This document shows positions 1-8,243 of a DNA stretch of 64,000 nucleotides, piece after piece; positions within the stretch are counted from its first letter, which is position 1, and each line of letters begins with the position of its first letter. The stretch is from Streptomyces sp. QL37. Lineage in GTDB: Bacteria > Actinomycetota > Actinomycetes > Streptomycetales > Streptomycetaceae. The translations under genes and the position numbers were made by a program. The stretch lies in assembly GCF_002941025.1 (NCBI RefSeq), contig NZ_PTJS01000001.1:682001-746000 (forward strand), written 5' to 3'. The notes beneath the pieces are model-generated. The model did no database searches, was not told where the DNA came from, and saw nothing but the letters and a program-made list of their open reading frames with translations.

Positions 1-1
1 C

Positions 2-283
2 TGTGCCCGTGGCTCCCTGCTCGACTACGACGCCGTCTGCGACGCCCTGGACGAGGGCCGCCTCTTCGGCGCGGCCTTCGACGTCTACCCCGAGGAGCCC
101 CTGCCGCCGGGCTCCCGGCTGCGGCGTACCCCCAACGTCGTCATGACCCCGCATCTGGCGGGAGCCAGCAAGCAGACCGCCCACAACGCGTCCGCTCTCG
201 TGGCCGATGAGGTCGCCCGCTTCCTGGACCGCCGCGCCCCGGCCCACTGCGCGAACCCGGAGGTGCTGCGGACCTGGTCATGA
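2..283 (+). CDS. D-isomer 2-hydroxyacid dehydrogenase, C-terminal part
   Basis: Only the last 93 codons lie in the window; the reading frame is open at the left edge. The visible part has the C-terminal half of the NAD-dependent 2-hydroxyacid dehydrogenase fold: CARGSLLDYDAVCDAL, then GAAFDVYPEEPLP (the segment carrying the family's catalytic Glu), then VVMTPHLAGAS with the catalytic His. These enzymes reduce 2-oxoacids with NAD(P)H in the cytosol. The substrate cannot be told because the N-terminal substrate loop is missing. The end HCANPEV resembles Streptomyces paralogs of the phosphoglycerate-dehydrogenase group. The next gene starts 55 bases downstream in the same direction but codes for an unrelated secreted protein. 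Confidence 0.85.
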   Translation, partial: CARGSLLDYDAVCDALDEGRLFGAAFDVYPEEPLPPGSRLRRTPNVVMTPHLAGASKQTAHNASALVADEVARFLDRRAPAHCANPEVLRTWS

Positions 284-338
284 CGGACCGGCGAAGGGAG
301 TTGGAGCAAGTCTCACGTTCCCGTGGAAAGGAAACCGC

Positions 339-1505
339 GTGCGCCGCAAGCCCCGGATGTTCCGAACCGTACTCGTCGCCGGGATCAGTGTCCCGGCCCT
401 CCTCCTCGCCGCCTCCCCCGGCATCGCCGCCGGAAGTGACCGCGGCGGCCGGCCGCCCGAGCTGCCGTCCTACGTCTACGGTGGCGCGTGGCCGACCAGC
501 CACCTCCAGGGTGTGACCGTGGACCGGGAGCGCGGCTTCGTCTACTGGTCGTTCACCCAGCAGCTGGTGAAGACCGACCTCGCCGGCAAGGTACTCGGGA
601 CCGTGGAGGGCCTCACCGGCCACCTCGGTGACATCGACGTCGACGACCGCGACGGCAGGGTCTACGGATCGCTCGAGTACAAGGCGGAGGAATCGTTCTA
701 CATCGCGGTGTTCGACGCCCGGAGGATCGACCGGGTCGGGATGGACGCGGAGCGGGACGGCGTCATGACCGCGGTCCATCTCGACGAGGTGGCAGAGGAC
801 TTCACCGCCGACATGGACGGCGACGGCGTCTTCGACGGCGACACCGCCGACACCCTCGACCACCGCTACGGGTGCAGCGGCATCGACGGGGTGTCGTTCG
901 GCCCCGAGTTCGGCAAACGGGGCGGCAGGCAGACGCTGAAGGTCGCGTACGGCGTGTACTCCCACACCGGCCGGACCGACAACGACCACCAGGTGATCCT
1001 GCAGTACGACATCCGTACCTGGGGCAGGTACGCGCGACCGCTCTCCCAGGACGCCCCGCACCACAGCGGCCCCAGGCGCCACGACGGCAAGTTCTTCGTC
1101 CGCACCGGCAATACCACCTACGGCGTGCAGAACCTCCAGTACGACCCGTACACGAGGAACTGGATCATGGCCGTCTACAAGGGCAGGAAGGAGGGCTTCC
1201 CGAACTACTCCTTCTTCACGGTCGACGGGACCGCCGAGCCGGTACGCGGAGAGATCGAGGGACAGCCCACGCCGGAGACCGGCCGCCTCCTCACCCTCCG
1301 CGAGGCAGGCCTGCGCGACGAGGCGACCGGCATCCGCGGCTGGGAGTTCCACGGCAGCTACGGGTTCGACGCGCTGGGAGACGGCCGCTATTACGTCGCG
1401 GAGGGCCGGGCCGTGGAGGAGGACGGCGCCGTCGGGCAGGAGGGCGAGATCCGTCTGCACCGCTGGACGGGCGAACCTCCGGGTCCCTTCGAGCCGCTCG
1501 GCTGA
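339..1505 (+). CDS. Secreted protein of unknown function with Asp-rich calcium-type loop
   Basis: Predicted 388-residue exported protein. The start is a GTG with AAGGA six bases upstream; an ATG six codons later is an alternative. Residues 1-31 form a signal peptide (basic start, hydrophobic core ending near GIAA). The mature part has many short aromatic and Asp/Gly-rich strands (VYGSLEYKAEE, HLGDIDVDDRDG), which suggests a beta-propeller-like fold. Residues about 158-168 read DMDGDGVFDGD, a spacing typical of EF-hand or thrombospondin type-3 calcium loops. I recognise it only as a conserved actinobacterial secreted family without assigned function. It appears to be monocistronic; no enzyme motif was found. 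Confidence 0.8.
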   Translation: MRRKPRMFRTVLVAGISVPALLLAASPGIAAGSDRGGRPPELPSYVYGGAWPTSHLQGVTVDRERGFVYWSFTQQLVKTDLAGKVLGTVEGLTGHLGDIDVDDRDGRVYGSLEYKAEESFYIAVFDARRIDRVGMDAERDGVMTAVHLDEVAEDFTADMDGDGVFDGDTADTLDHRYGCSGIDGVSFGPEFGKRGGRQTLKVAYGVYSHTGRTDNDHQVILQYDIRTWGRYARPLSQDAPHHSGPRRHDGKFFVRTGNTTYGVQNLQYDPYTRNWIMAVYKGRKEGFPNYSFFTVDGTAEPVRGEIEGQPTPETGRLLTLREAGLRDEATGIRGWEFHGSYGFDALGDGRYYVAEGRAVEEDGAVGQEGEIRLHRWTGEPPGPFEPLG

Positions 1506-1952
1506 GGGCCGCACGCCCCTCCCGCGCGGCGCGGTCATACCGTGTCCTCCCTGCCGGTGCTCGGGCTCACGGGGTCCGTCGGATCCCGGTCCGGGCAGCC
1601 GCCAGGGATCCTCCGTCGCACGCTGCCGGGCTTCTTCTCCACCGGCGACGGAGGAACTGCCGGCACCGCACACGACGCGTGCGCCGGACAGCGGCACGAG
1701 ACGGACGACCACGGCGCGCGGTGCCATCGCCGAGCAGCCGCTCCCCCGCCGCCGGTCTGCGGGACTCGGCCGACTGCGGCGGCAGGAGAGACGGCAGTGC
1801 CGGGTTTACCGCCGGGCGGCACCCGGACCGGTACGGCCGACAACTCGCATCTGCCGCGCCGGGCCTCGGCCCCGGCCCGGAGCAGCGGTGCGGGTTCTAC
1901 CGCGAGTGGCTCATGCGACCACCACACGTCGGCCGGCGATTCCGTCCATCGT
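1506..1952. other. 447-base gap between convergent genes, no gene supported
   Basis: The stretch lies between the ends of the secreted-protein gene and lysA. Open frames cross it on both strands, but none has a convincing Shine-Dalgarno site, recognisable domain or family-like composition. I see no strong terminator stem, tRNA or repeat. It may be decayed sequence. Confidence 0.5.
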
Positions 1953-3320
1953 TCACAGCCCTACGTCGCGGCCGTTGATGTCGGCCAGGGATTCGCGGCG
2001 TATCAGGAGCCGCGCGCGGCCTTCGTGGACGGCGACCACCGGGGGGCGGCCGACCGCGTTGTAGCTGGACGCCATGGAGAGGTGGTAGGCGCCCGCGACC
2101 GGGACGGCCAGGAGGTCGCCCGGGTGGATGTCGCCCGGCACGTTCGCATCGGCGGCGAGCACATCGCCGGCCTCGCAGTGCCGTCCGACGACGGTCGCCG
2201 TGCAGGACCCGGCGGTGGAGCGGCGGCCGATGAGCCGGGGTGCGTAGCGGGAGCCGTACAGGGCGGGGCGCGGATTGTCGCTCATTCCGCCGTCCACGGC
2301 CACGAAGAGGCTGCCACCCGTCCTCTTCACGGCGAGCACCCTGTAGAGCGCGACGCCTGCGGGACCGGCCACCGCGCGACCGGGCTCGATGGTGAGCCGG
2401 GGCACGGGTATACCGGCCGCCGCGCAACTCGAGGCCAGTTCGCGGCGGATGCGCGCGCCCAGGGCCGCGATGTCGAGGGAGGTCTCCCCCGGACGGTAGG
2501 CGACGCCGTGTCCGCCGCCCATGTCCAGCTCCGGCAGGGCGACGCCGTGCTGGTGACTGATCTGGGCGAGCAGCCCCACCATCCGTCGGAGCGCGGTCAG
2601 GTAGGGCTTGACGGTGCTGATCTGCGAACCGATGTGGCAGTGCAGTCCGACCAGTTCCAGGCGCGGCTGGCCGAGTATGCGGGCGACGGCGTGCTGGGCG
2701 CTCCCGTCGGTGAGGGAGAGCCCGAACTTCTGGTCGTCCGTGCCGGTACGGATCGCCGCGTGACCGCCGGCGCTCACACCGGGGACCACGCGCACCAGCA
2801 CCTTCTGGCGGGCGCCGTCAGGGACGAGTGCGGACAGCCGTGCGATCTCCCACGCGCTGTCGATGACGATCCTTCCGACACCCAGGCGCAGTGCGGCGCT
2901 CAGGTCGTCCGGGCTCTTGGCGTTGCCGTGCATCACGATGCGCTCGGGAGGGAAGCCGTTGGTGACGGCAAGCTCCAACTCGCCCGCGGAACAGACGTCC
3001 AGGCCGAGGCCCTCCTCCCGTACCCAGTGCAGGAGGGCACGGCAAAGGAACGCCTTGGCCGCGTAGACGACGTCGGTGTCCGGGAAGGCGCGCGCGTAGG
3101 CGCGGCAGCGGTCCCGTACCTCCCCCTCGTCCAGGAGATAGACCGGGGTGCCGAACCGCTCGGCCGCCTCGACGAGGGAGACGCCGCCCACCGCGACATC
3201 GCCCCGGGAGGAGAGTCGCGCCGAAGCGGGCCAGACGGACAGACTCGCGGCGTTCTCGGGCGGGACGGAGGCGGCCTGCGGCGGCGCCGGGACCGGCAGT
3301 CCGGGCAGTGTTGTGGTCAT
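1953..3320 (-). CDS. lysA: Diaminopimelate decarboxylase-like PLP enzyme
   Basis: 455-residue fold-type III PLP decarboxylase of the LysA family, which converts meso-diaminopimelate to L-lysine in the cytosol. The PLP lysine is in YAAKA (K89). HCHIGSQ (227-233) and the Gly-rich DMGGGHG (267-273) are family motifs; EPGR (312-315) binds cofactor phosphate; C382 in HCEAGD and Y420 near the C-terminus match the substrate-site Cys and Tyr. The ATG at 3320 follows a GGGGGAA site. The gene sits 17 bases after the SAV_915 gene and is probably co-transcribed. Streptomyces usually carry a main lysA beside argS/thrA, so this is likely a paralog; another carboxylated amino acid substrate is possible. Confidence 0.88.
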   Translation of the reverse strand: MTTTLPGLPVPAPPQAASVPPENAASLSVWPASARLSSRGDVAVGGVSLVEAAERFGTPVYLLDEGEVRDRCRAYARAFPDTDVVYAAKAFLCRALLHWVREEGLGLDVCSAGELELAVTNGFPPERIVMHGNAKSPDDLSAALRLGVGRIVIDSAWEIARLSALVPDGARQKVLVRVVPGVSAGGHAAIRTGTDDQKFGLSLTDGSAQHAVARILGQPRLELVGLHCHIGSQISTVKPYLTALRRMVGLLAQISHQHGVALPELDMGGGHGVAYRPGETSLDIAALGARIRRELASSCAAAGIPVPRLTIEPGRAVAGPAGVALYRVLAVKRTGGSLFVAVDGGMSDNPRPALYGSRYAPRLIGRRSTAGSCTATVVGRHCEAGDVLAADANVPGDIHPGDLLAVPVAGAYHLSMASSYNAVGRPPVVAVHEGRARLLIRRESLADINGRDVGL

Positions 3321-3337
3321 GGTGTTCCCCCAGCGGG

Positions 3338-3736
3338 TCAAGAGGTGGACGCAGGAGACAGGGGCCGTGCCGCGGCCGGGCGGAGCGGGTCGGCCGGGCG
3401 CGGTTCCCCGGCCGGACGGCGGGTGAACCCGGTGGTGGAGGCGTCACGCGGCCCCGGGGCTGCGAGCAGCGGGTCGACGACGAGGTCCACGATTCCCAGA
3501 GGCGCGACGAGGGCGCGTACCGCCGGCTCGGAGAGCCGGATCCAGGTCTGCCGCCGCCCCAGGGTGAGTGCGAGCCGGCGCTCGTCGGTGAAGGCGACTG
3601 CGGTACGGCCACCGAGGGGCGTACGGAAGAGGCGGGCGCAGCAGCCCGTCGGCCCCTGCCGGACCGGGACGAACAGCGCCCCGGTCCGGATCGGTTGGAG
3701 GGGGTCGGGGTCCTCGACGCCTTGGCTGTCGTTCAT
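3338..3736 (-). CDS. SAV_915 family protein
   Basis: 132-residue cytosolic protein. It matches the actinobacterial SAV_915 family, related to SseB N-terminal domains, through GALFVPVRQGPTGCCARLF, the PLGGRTAVAFT block and the C-terminal LVVDPLLAAP. Function is unknown. I chose the ATG at 3736 because GAGGAG lies five bases upstream; ATG codons 4 and 8 codons further out lack such a site. The gene ends 17 bases before lysA on the same strand, which suggests one transcript. The C-terminal tail past residue 105 is Pro/Arg-rich and probably disordered. Confidence 0.75.
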   Translation of the reverse strand: MNDSQGVEDPDPLQPIRTGALFVPVRQGPTGCCARLFRTPLGGRTAVAFTDERRLALTLGRRQTWIRLSEPAVRALVAPLGIVDLVVDPLLAAPGPRDASTTGFTRRPAGEPRPADPLRPAAARPLSPASTS

Positions 3737-3938
3737 GGCACTCCTCATGGAGACGGGCACATCCCCGGACCGCTGACGGCCGGGGGCACACAGATGACGC
3801 TATGCCCGCCCTCAGCGGGTCGGAGGTATCCGTTAGCGGTCCCTTGACTCCGGACGCCCGACCCTTGACGCGTCGTTGACGAGCCTTCCGGTCCCGTCCC
3901 TTCGCGTCGTGTGTGTGCGGCTCGGCCTGACACCCCTC

Positions 3939-4135
3939 CGGCACCACCTGGCGCCGGGTGGCACCACCTGGCGCCACTCGACACCGTCCCGCACGCATGC
4001 ACACGTATGGCGCCACAGACACCCCGATGAGTGATGAACCATTTTCGCAGGTCAGCAAGGTTTCAACGTCGAGCAGGACCAGCGGGACCGCACCCCCCTT
4101 GCGCTTGGCGCCACAATGGTGCCATGATGGCGTCA
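3939..4135. promoter_or_regulatory. Array of TGGYGCCA boxes upstream of and across the RHH gene start
   Basis: Eight near-identical 8-mers are visible. Four are spaced exactly 10 bp: CGGCACCA 3939, TGGCGCCG 3949, TGGCACCA 3959, TGGCGCCA 3969. One stands alone: TGGCGCCA 4008. Three are spaced 11 bp: TGGCGCCA 4106, TGGTGCCA 4117, TGGCGTCA 4128, the last reaching the first base of the ATG at 4135. Helical-turn spacing of short boxes is how ribbon-helix-helix dimers usually bind. A candidate promoter (TTGCGC 4099-4104, 18 bp, CATGAT 4123-4128) lies inside the right cluster and would give a leaderless mRNA. Autoregulation by the adjacent protein is inferred. Confidence 0.7.
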
Positions 4136-4647
4136 TGGACCTCACCCCGTACGTCGACACCATCCGCCGCGACCTTGCGGTGGCCGCCGAAGCCGGCGGC
4201 GACGAAGCCCGCGAGCTGGCAGAGAGGCTCACCGCCCCCCTGGAGTCGGCGATCCGGCTGGCCATGCTCAACGTGCTCTCCGCAGCGATGGACGAGATCA
4301 CCCGCGAGCTCGCCCCCGGCTCGGTCGACGTACGGCTGCGCGGCCTCGACCCCGACTTCGTGGTGACACCACCGCCCGGCGACGGCGGCGCCTCCACGCA
4401 GCCGGCCGCACCTTTCGAATCGTCCGCGATCCCGGCCGACAGCGACGAGGGCGGCACCGCCCGAGTCAACCTGCGCCTGCCCGCCCACCTCAAGACCCGC
4501 GCAGAGGAGTCCGCGGCCCGTGAGGGCCTGTCGGTCAACGCGTGGGTGGTCCGCGCCGTGTCGGCCGCGGCCGACGGCGGCGCGCAGCCGCGCACGACGG
4601 AGAAGACCCGGACCGTCGGACAGAGCTTCACGGGCTGGGTGCGCTGA
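4135..4647 (+). CDS. Ribbon-helix-helix DNA-binding protein (HicB/Arc-like), likely autoregulator
   Basis: 170-residue protein. Residues 1-75 are helical and Ala/Glu/Leu-rich with no family I can name; 76-105 is a Pro/Gly/Ser linker; 109-146 is a ribbon-helix-helix module (ARVNLRLP beta strand, helix HLKTRAEESAARE, GLSVNAWVVRAV second helix). The ATG at 4135 has no Shine-Dalgarno site and sits seven bases after a possible -10, so translation is probably leaderless. HicB-type names are common for such genes, but no HicA toxin partner is adjacent. It instead heads a run of DUF4097 and DrrAB-type ABC genes, so it is most likely their transcriptional repressor acting on the TGGYGCCA boxes. Confidence 0.8.
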   Translation: MDLTPYVDTIRRDLAVAAEAGGDEARELAERLTAPLESAIRLAMLNVLSAAMDEITRELAPGSVDVRLRGLDPDFVVTPPPGDGGASTQPAAPFESSAIPADSDEGGTARVNLRLPAHLKTRAEESAAREGLSVNAWVVRAVSAAADGGAQPRTTEKTRTVGQSFTGWVR

Positions 4648-4728
4648 GCGCGTCCGGCCCGCACCACTTCACCCACACCACGTCCCACCAGCGGGGACGC
4701 CCTGAAGACCCAAGAGGACGGGACAGCC

Positions 4729-5571
4729 ATGCCTTCTTTCGACACTCCCGAACCGATCTCGGTCACCGCACACGTGGAGGCCGGTTCCATCCAGTTCACC
4801 GCGGGCGACCGCCTCGACACGGAGGTCGCGGTCCGGCCCCGTGACCCGAAGAAGGACATGGATGTGCGGACGGCGGACCAGACCGAGATCACGTACGCCG
4901 GCGGCACTCTGACGGTCAGGACGCCCAAGAGCAACCTGCTCGGCCGCACCGGAACAGTGGACGTGACCGTCGAACTGCCCAGGGGCTCGCGCATCGACAT
5001 GACGGGCGCCTGGGCCCAAGTGCTCGGCGAGGGCCGGCTCGGCGAGGTCCGGGTGAAGACCTCCTCCGGAGACGTCCGCCTCGACACGACCGGCCCGCTG
5101 TGGCTCAAGGCCTCCCACGGCTCGATCAGCGTGGACCGGGTCGAGGGCCTGGCCGAGATCACCACCAGCTCGGGCAGCCTGCGCGTCGGCCTCGTCGACG
5201 GCCCCGCCGTCCTGAAGAACTCCCACGGCACCACGACCGTCGACGCCGTGACCGGCGAAATCCGGGTGAGTGGCGCCAACGGTGACATCGAGATCCGGCG
5301 CGCCGAGGACTCGGTCGCCGCCACCACCGCCCACGGCACCCTCCGTGTGGGCGAAGTGGCGCGCGGCACCGCCCAGCTGGAAACGAACTACGGTGCCATC
5401 GACATCGGCGTTCGCGCGGGCACGGCCGCCTGGCTCGACGTCAACTCGGGCTCGGGGCAGGTCCGTAACGCGCTCACCGTGTCCGACGCCCCGGAGGAGA
5501 CCGAGGACACCGTCAAGATCCGCGCCCGCACCCGGCACGGGAACATCGACATCCGCCGCGCCAAGGCCTGA
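4729..5571 (+). CDS. DUF4097 beta-strand repeat protein
   Basis: 280 residues, made almost wholly of short repeating strands (ITTSSGSLRVG, LKNSHGTTTVD, GEIRVSGANGDIEIR, ATTAHGTLRVGEV), the pattern of DUF4097 right-handed beta solenoids. There is no signal peptide or membrane segment, so it is probably cytosolic, unlike many Firmicutes relatives. The ATG at 4729 follows an AGAGGACGG site. It lies 81 bases after the RHH gene and 72 bases before the ABC ATPase. In Streptomyces this family recurs beside RHH regulators and drug-type ABC exporters. Its biochemical role is unknown; a scaffold or sensor for the exporter is a guess. Confidence 0.85.
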   Translation: MPSFDTPEPISVTAHVEAGSIQFTAGDRLDTEVAVRPRDPKKDMDVRTADQTEITYAGGTLTVRTPKSNLLGRTGTVDVTVELPRGSRIDMTGAWAQVLGEGRLGEVRVKTSSGDVRLDTTGPLWLKASHGSISVDRVEGLAEITTSSGSLRVGLVDGPAVLKNSHGTTTVDAVTGEIRVSGANGDIEIRRAEDSVAATTAHGTLRVGEVARGTAQLETNYGAIDIGVRAGTAAWLDVNSGSGQVRNALTVSDAPEETEDTVKIRARTRHGNIDIRRAKA

Positions 5572-5643
5572 ACGGCCTGAACCCGGTCGCTCCTGCTCAC
5601 CCACCACGCCCCAACCACTTCACCCTTCGAACGGGAGGGCTCC

Positions 5644-6657
5644 ATGCCTTCATCTGTCATGCCCACGTCCAACCCAGGGGTCGGCGCGCAGCCGCCCGCC
5701 GCCATCTCCGCCGTCGGTCTGCGCAAGACCTACGGGGACAAGACCGTCCTCGACGGCATCGATCTGCACATCCCCGCCGGCTCGGTCTTCGCCCTGCTCG
5801 GCCCGAACGGCGCCGGCAAGACCACCGCCGTCAAGATCCTCTCCACGCTCATCACCGCCGACGGGGGGCAGGCGCAGGTCGCGGGCCACGACCTCGCCGC
5901 GGACCCGCAGGGAGTGCGGGCCGCGATCGGTGTCACCGGGCAGTTCTCCGCCGTGGACGGCCTGATCACCGGCGAGGAGAACATGCTCCTCATGGCCGAC
6001 CTGCACCACCTCTCCAAGGCCGAGGGGCGGCGGGTCACCGCCGAACTCCTGGAGCGCTTCGACCTGGTCGAGGCCGCGAAGAAGCCCGCCCAGAGCTACT
6101 CGGGCGGTATGAAGCGCCGGCTGGACATCGCGATGACGCTGGTCGGCGGGCCGAGGATCATCTTTCTCGACGAGCCGACCACCGGTCTCGACCCCCGCAG
6201 CCGCCACAACATGTGGGGCATCATCCGCGAACTCATCTCCGACGGCGTCACCGTCTTCCTCACCACCCAGTACCTGGAGGAGGCCGACGAACTCGCCGAC
6301 CGCATCGCCGTACTCCACGACGGCAGAATCGCCGCCGAGGGCAGCGCCGACGAACTCAAGCGGATCGTCCCCGGCGGACACATCCGGCTCCGCTTCACCG
6401 ACCCGGCCGCCTACCGCTCCGCCGCGGACTCCCTGGGCGAGGTCAGCCGGGACGACGAGGCACTCGCGCTGCAGATCCCCAGTGACGGGAGCCAGCGCGA
6501 GCTGCGCTCCGTCCTCGACTGGCTGGACTCGGCAGGCGTCGAGGCGGACGAACTCACCGTGCACACCCCCGACCTCGACGACGTCTTCTTCGCTCTCACC
6601 GGCCCCCTGCACGGCCCGGCCGGCCTCCCCAACCAGTCCAAGGAGAACGTCCGATGA
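5644..6657 (+). CDS. DrrA-type ABC exporter ATP-binding subunit
   Basis: 337-residue nucleotide-binding subunit of an ABC-2 exporter of the daunorubicin-resistance (DrrA) type. Walker A is GPNGAGKT (53-60), the signature is YSGGMKRR (152-159), Walker B is IIFLDEP (172-178), followed by a TTGLDPRSR D-loop and the TTQYLEEADELADR switch region typical of DrrA. The C-terminal ~90 residues include the LDDVFFALTG motif found in this class. It would drive export of an unknown hydrophobic substrate. The permease gene begins at the ATGA overlap at its end. Regulation probably comes from the upstream RHH gene. Confidence 0.93.
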   Translation: MPSSVMPTSNPGVGAQPPAAISAVGLRKTYGDKTVLDGIDLHIPAGSVFALLGPNGAGKTTAVKILSTLITADGGQAQVAGHDLAADPQGVRAAIGVTGQFSAVDGLITGEENMLLMADLHHLSKAEGRRVTAELLERFDLVEAAKKPAQSYSGGMKRRLDIAMTLVGGPRIIFLDEPTTGLDPRSRHNMWGIIRELISDGVTVFLTTQYLEEADELADRIAVLHDGRIAAEGSADELKRIVPGGHIRLRFTDPAAYRSAADSLGEVSRDDEALALQIPSDGSQRELRSVLDWLDSAGVEADELTVHTPDLDDVFFALTGPLHGPAGLPNQSKENVR

Positions 6658-7439
6658 GCTCCCTGCCCCTCGCCGTACGCGACTCGTCCACCATGCTGCG
6701 CCGGAACCTGCTGCACGCGAGGCGCTACCCGTCGCTCACCCTGAACCTGCTGCTCACCCCGGTCATGCTCCTCCTGCTCTTCGTCTACATCTTCGGAGAC
6801 GCCATGAGCGCGGGCATCGGCGGCGGCGACCGCTCCGACTACATCGCCTACATCGTCCCCGGCATCCTCTTGATGACGGTCGGCTCCACCACGGTCGGCA
6901 CCGCCGTATCCATCTCCACGGACATGACCGAGGGCATCGTCGCCCGCTTCCGCACCATGGCCATCCACCGCCAGTCGGTGCTCATCGGGCACGTCGCCGG
7001 CAGCGTGCTGCAGAGTGTGATGAGCGTGGTCCTCGTCGGCGCCGTCGGCGTCGCCATCGGGTTCCGGTCCACGGATGCCACGGCCATGGAGTGGCTGGCG
7101 GCGTTCGGACTGCTCGCGCTGTTCGCCCTGGCGCTCACCTGGATCGCGGTCGGCATGGGGCTGGTCAGCCCGAACGCCGAGGCGGCCGGCAACAACGCCA
7201 TGCCGCTCATCTTCCTGCCGCTCATCTCCAGCGCCTTCGTCCCGGTCGACGCCATGCCGGGCTGGTTCCAGCCCATCGCCGAGTACCAGCCCTTCACCCC
7301 CGCCATCGAGACCCTGCGAGGACTCCTCCTCGGCACCGAGATCGGCAACAGCGGGTGGATCACCATCGCCTGGTGCCTGGGCCTCACCGTCCTCGGCTAC
7401 CGCTGGTCCAAGGCACAGTTCGGCCGCGACGCGAAGTAA
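6654..7439 (+). CDS. DrrB-type ABC-2 exporter permease
   Basis: 261-residue integral membrane protein with about six hydrophobic segments (for example LTLNLLLTPVMLLLLFVYIF and the segments around YIVPGILLMTVG and LAAFGLLALFALAL). GDRSDYIAYIVPGI and the late NAMPLIFLPLISSAFVP block are typical of the ABC-2/DrrB permease family. It starts in the ATGA overlap with the ATPase gene, so the two are translationally coupled and form one exporter. The substrate is unknown; an antibiotic or a cell-envelope compound is plausible. Confidence 0.92.
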   Translation: MSSLPLAVRDSSTMLRRNLLHARRYPSLTLNLLLTPVMLLLLFVYIFGDAMSAGIGGGDRSDYIAYIVPGILLMTVGSTTVGTAVSISTDMTEGIVARFRTMAIHRQSVLIGHVAGSVLQSVMSVVLVGAVGVAIGFRSTDATAMEWLAAFGLLALFALALTWIAVGMGLVSPNAEAAGNNAMPLIFLPLISSAFVPVDAMPGWFQPIAEYQPFTPAIETLRGLLLGTEIGNSGWITIAWCLGLTVLGYRWSKAQFGRDAK

Positions 7440-7453
7440 CCACCTTGTCGTTC

Positions 7454-7498
7454 GGACCGCCTCCCGCCGCCGATGTCGTCGCAGCGGGAGTCAGTCCT
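7454..7498. terminator. Weak bidirectional hairpin between convergent genes
   Basis: CTCCCGC (7461-7467) can pair with GCGGGAG (7484-7490), extended by an outer GGAC/GTCC pair. It lies between the ends of the DrrB-type and LysE-type genes and overlaps the latter's stop codon. There is no T-run, as is usual in Streptomyces. Confidence 0.4.
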
Positions 7499-8141
7499 TG
7501 CGCCCGGTGGTGGCCACGGTGACGCCGAGGCCGATCATCGCGAGTCCGCCGACGCCGCCGACCAGGGAGAGCCGCTGGGGCGAACGGGCGAACCAGCTCC
7601 GCGCGGTGGCCGCGACCAGCCCCCACGCGCAGTCCGAGACCACCGCGATGACGTTGAAGACCAGGCCGAGCACGAGCATCTGAGCCGCGACGTGCCCCTG
7701 GTCACGGTCGACGAACTGCGGGAGGACGGCCGCGAAGAACACGATCGTCTTGGGGTTCGACACACCGACGGCGAACCCCTCCCAGAACGTGCGCGAGCCG
7801 CCCTGAGCAGCCCCGGCGCCGCCGGAGAACGCGGCCCGCAGCGAACCGCGTTCCCGCCAGGCCCTGACGCCGAGATACACCAGGTAGGCGGCGCCTGCCA
7901 GCTTCAGCACCGTGAAGACGAGGACGGAGCGCTCGACGACGGCTCCGATCCCCGACGCCACGGCCACGACGAGCACACAGGCGCCGAGCGTGTTCCCCAC
8001 GACCGTGGTCAGCGCGGCGCGGCGCCCCTGGGCCAGCGCCCGCCCGATCACGAACAGCACGCTGGGGCCGGGAACGATGATCAGCAGGAAGGACATGGCC
8101 GCGAAGGCGAGCAAGCGGTCGGTGGACACCATGACGGTCAT
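7491..8141 (-). CDS. LysE family amino-acid/metabolite exporter
   Basis: 216-residue membrane protein of the LysE/RhtB translocator family, which exports amino acids or similar small molecules by proton antiport. The diagnostic N-terminal motif LLIIVPGPSVLFVIGRAL is present, followed by alternating hydrophobic segments (about six) and the conserved FAVGVSNPKTIVFFAAVLPQF region. The start is uncertain: ATG at 8141 begins MTVMVSTDR, with a second ATG three codons in, and neither has a strong ribosome site. It is transcribed toward the DrrB-type gene. No linked biosynthetic gene reveals the substrate. Confidence 0.88.
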   Translation of the reverse strand: MTVMVSTDRLLAFAAMSFLLIIVPGPSVLFVIGRALAQGRRAALTTVVGNTLGACVLVVAVASGIGAVVERSVLVFTVLKLAGAAYLVYLGVRAWRERGSLRAAFSGGAGAAQGGSRTFWEGFAVGVSNPKTIVFFAAVLPQFVDRDQGHVAAQMLVLGLVFNVIAVVSDCAWGLVAATARSWFARSPQRLSLVGGVGGLAMIGLGVTVATTGRKD

Positions 8142-8243
8142 GCAAGCACGGGGAGAGTTCGCTCCTCCACCGGTTTCCCGACCCGCGCCACCCGTGACGG
8201 GCCCGGAATGGCCGAGCACCTTCGCTCGGCCGGGCCGCGGCTC

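Noticed and set aside
1506..1952. Hidden gene between the secreted protein and lysA
   Set aside because: Frames of 100-130 codons exist on both strands, but none has a ribosome site, start context or recognisable domain.
3941..3975. CRISPR array
   Set aside because: The repeats are 8-bp operator-like boxes at 10-bp spacing without unique spacers of CRISPR length and without cas genes.
4135..4647. Toxin-antitoxin system (HicB-like antitoxin)
   Set aside because: The RHH domain is present, but no HicA or other small toxin gene is adjacent on either side; the operon context points to transcription control of an exporter.
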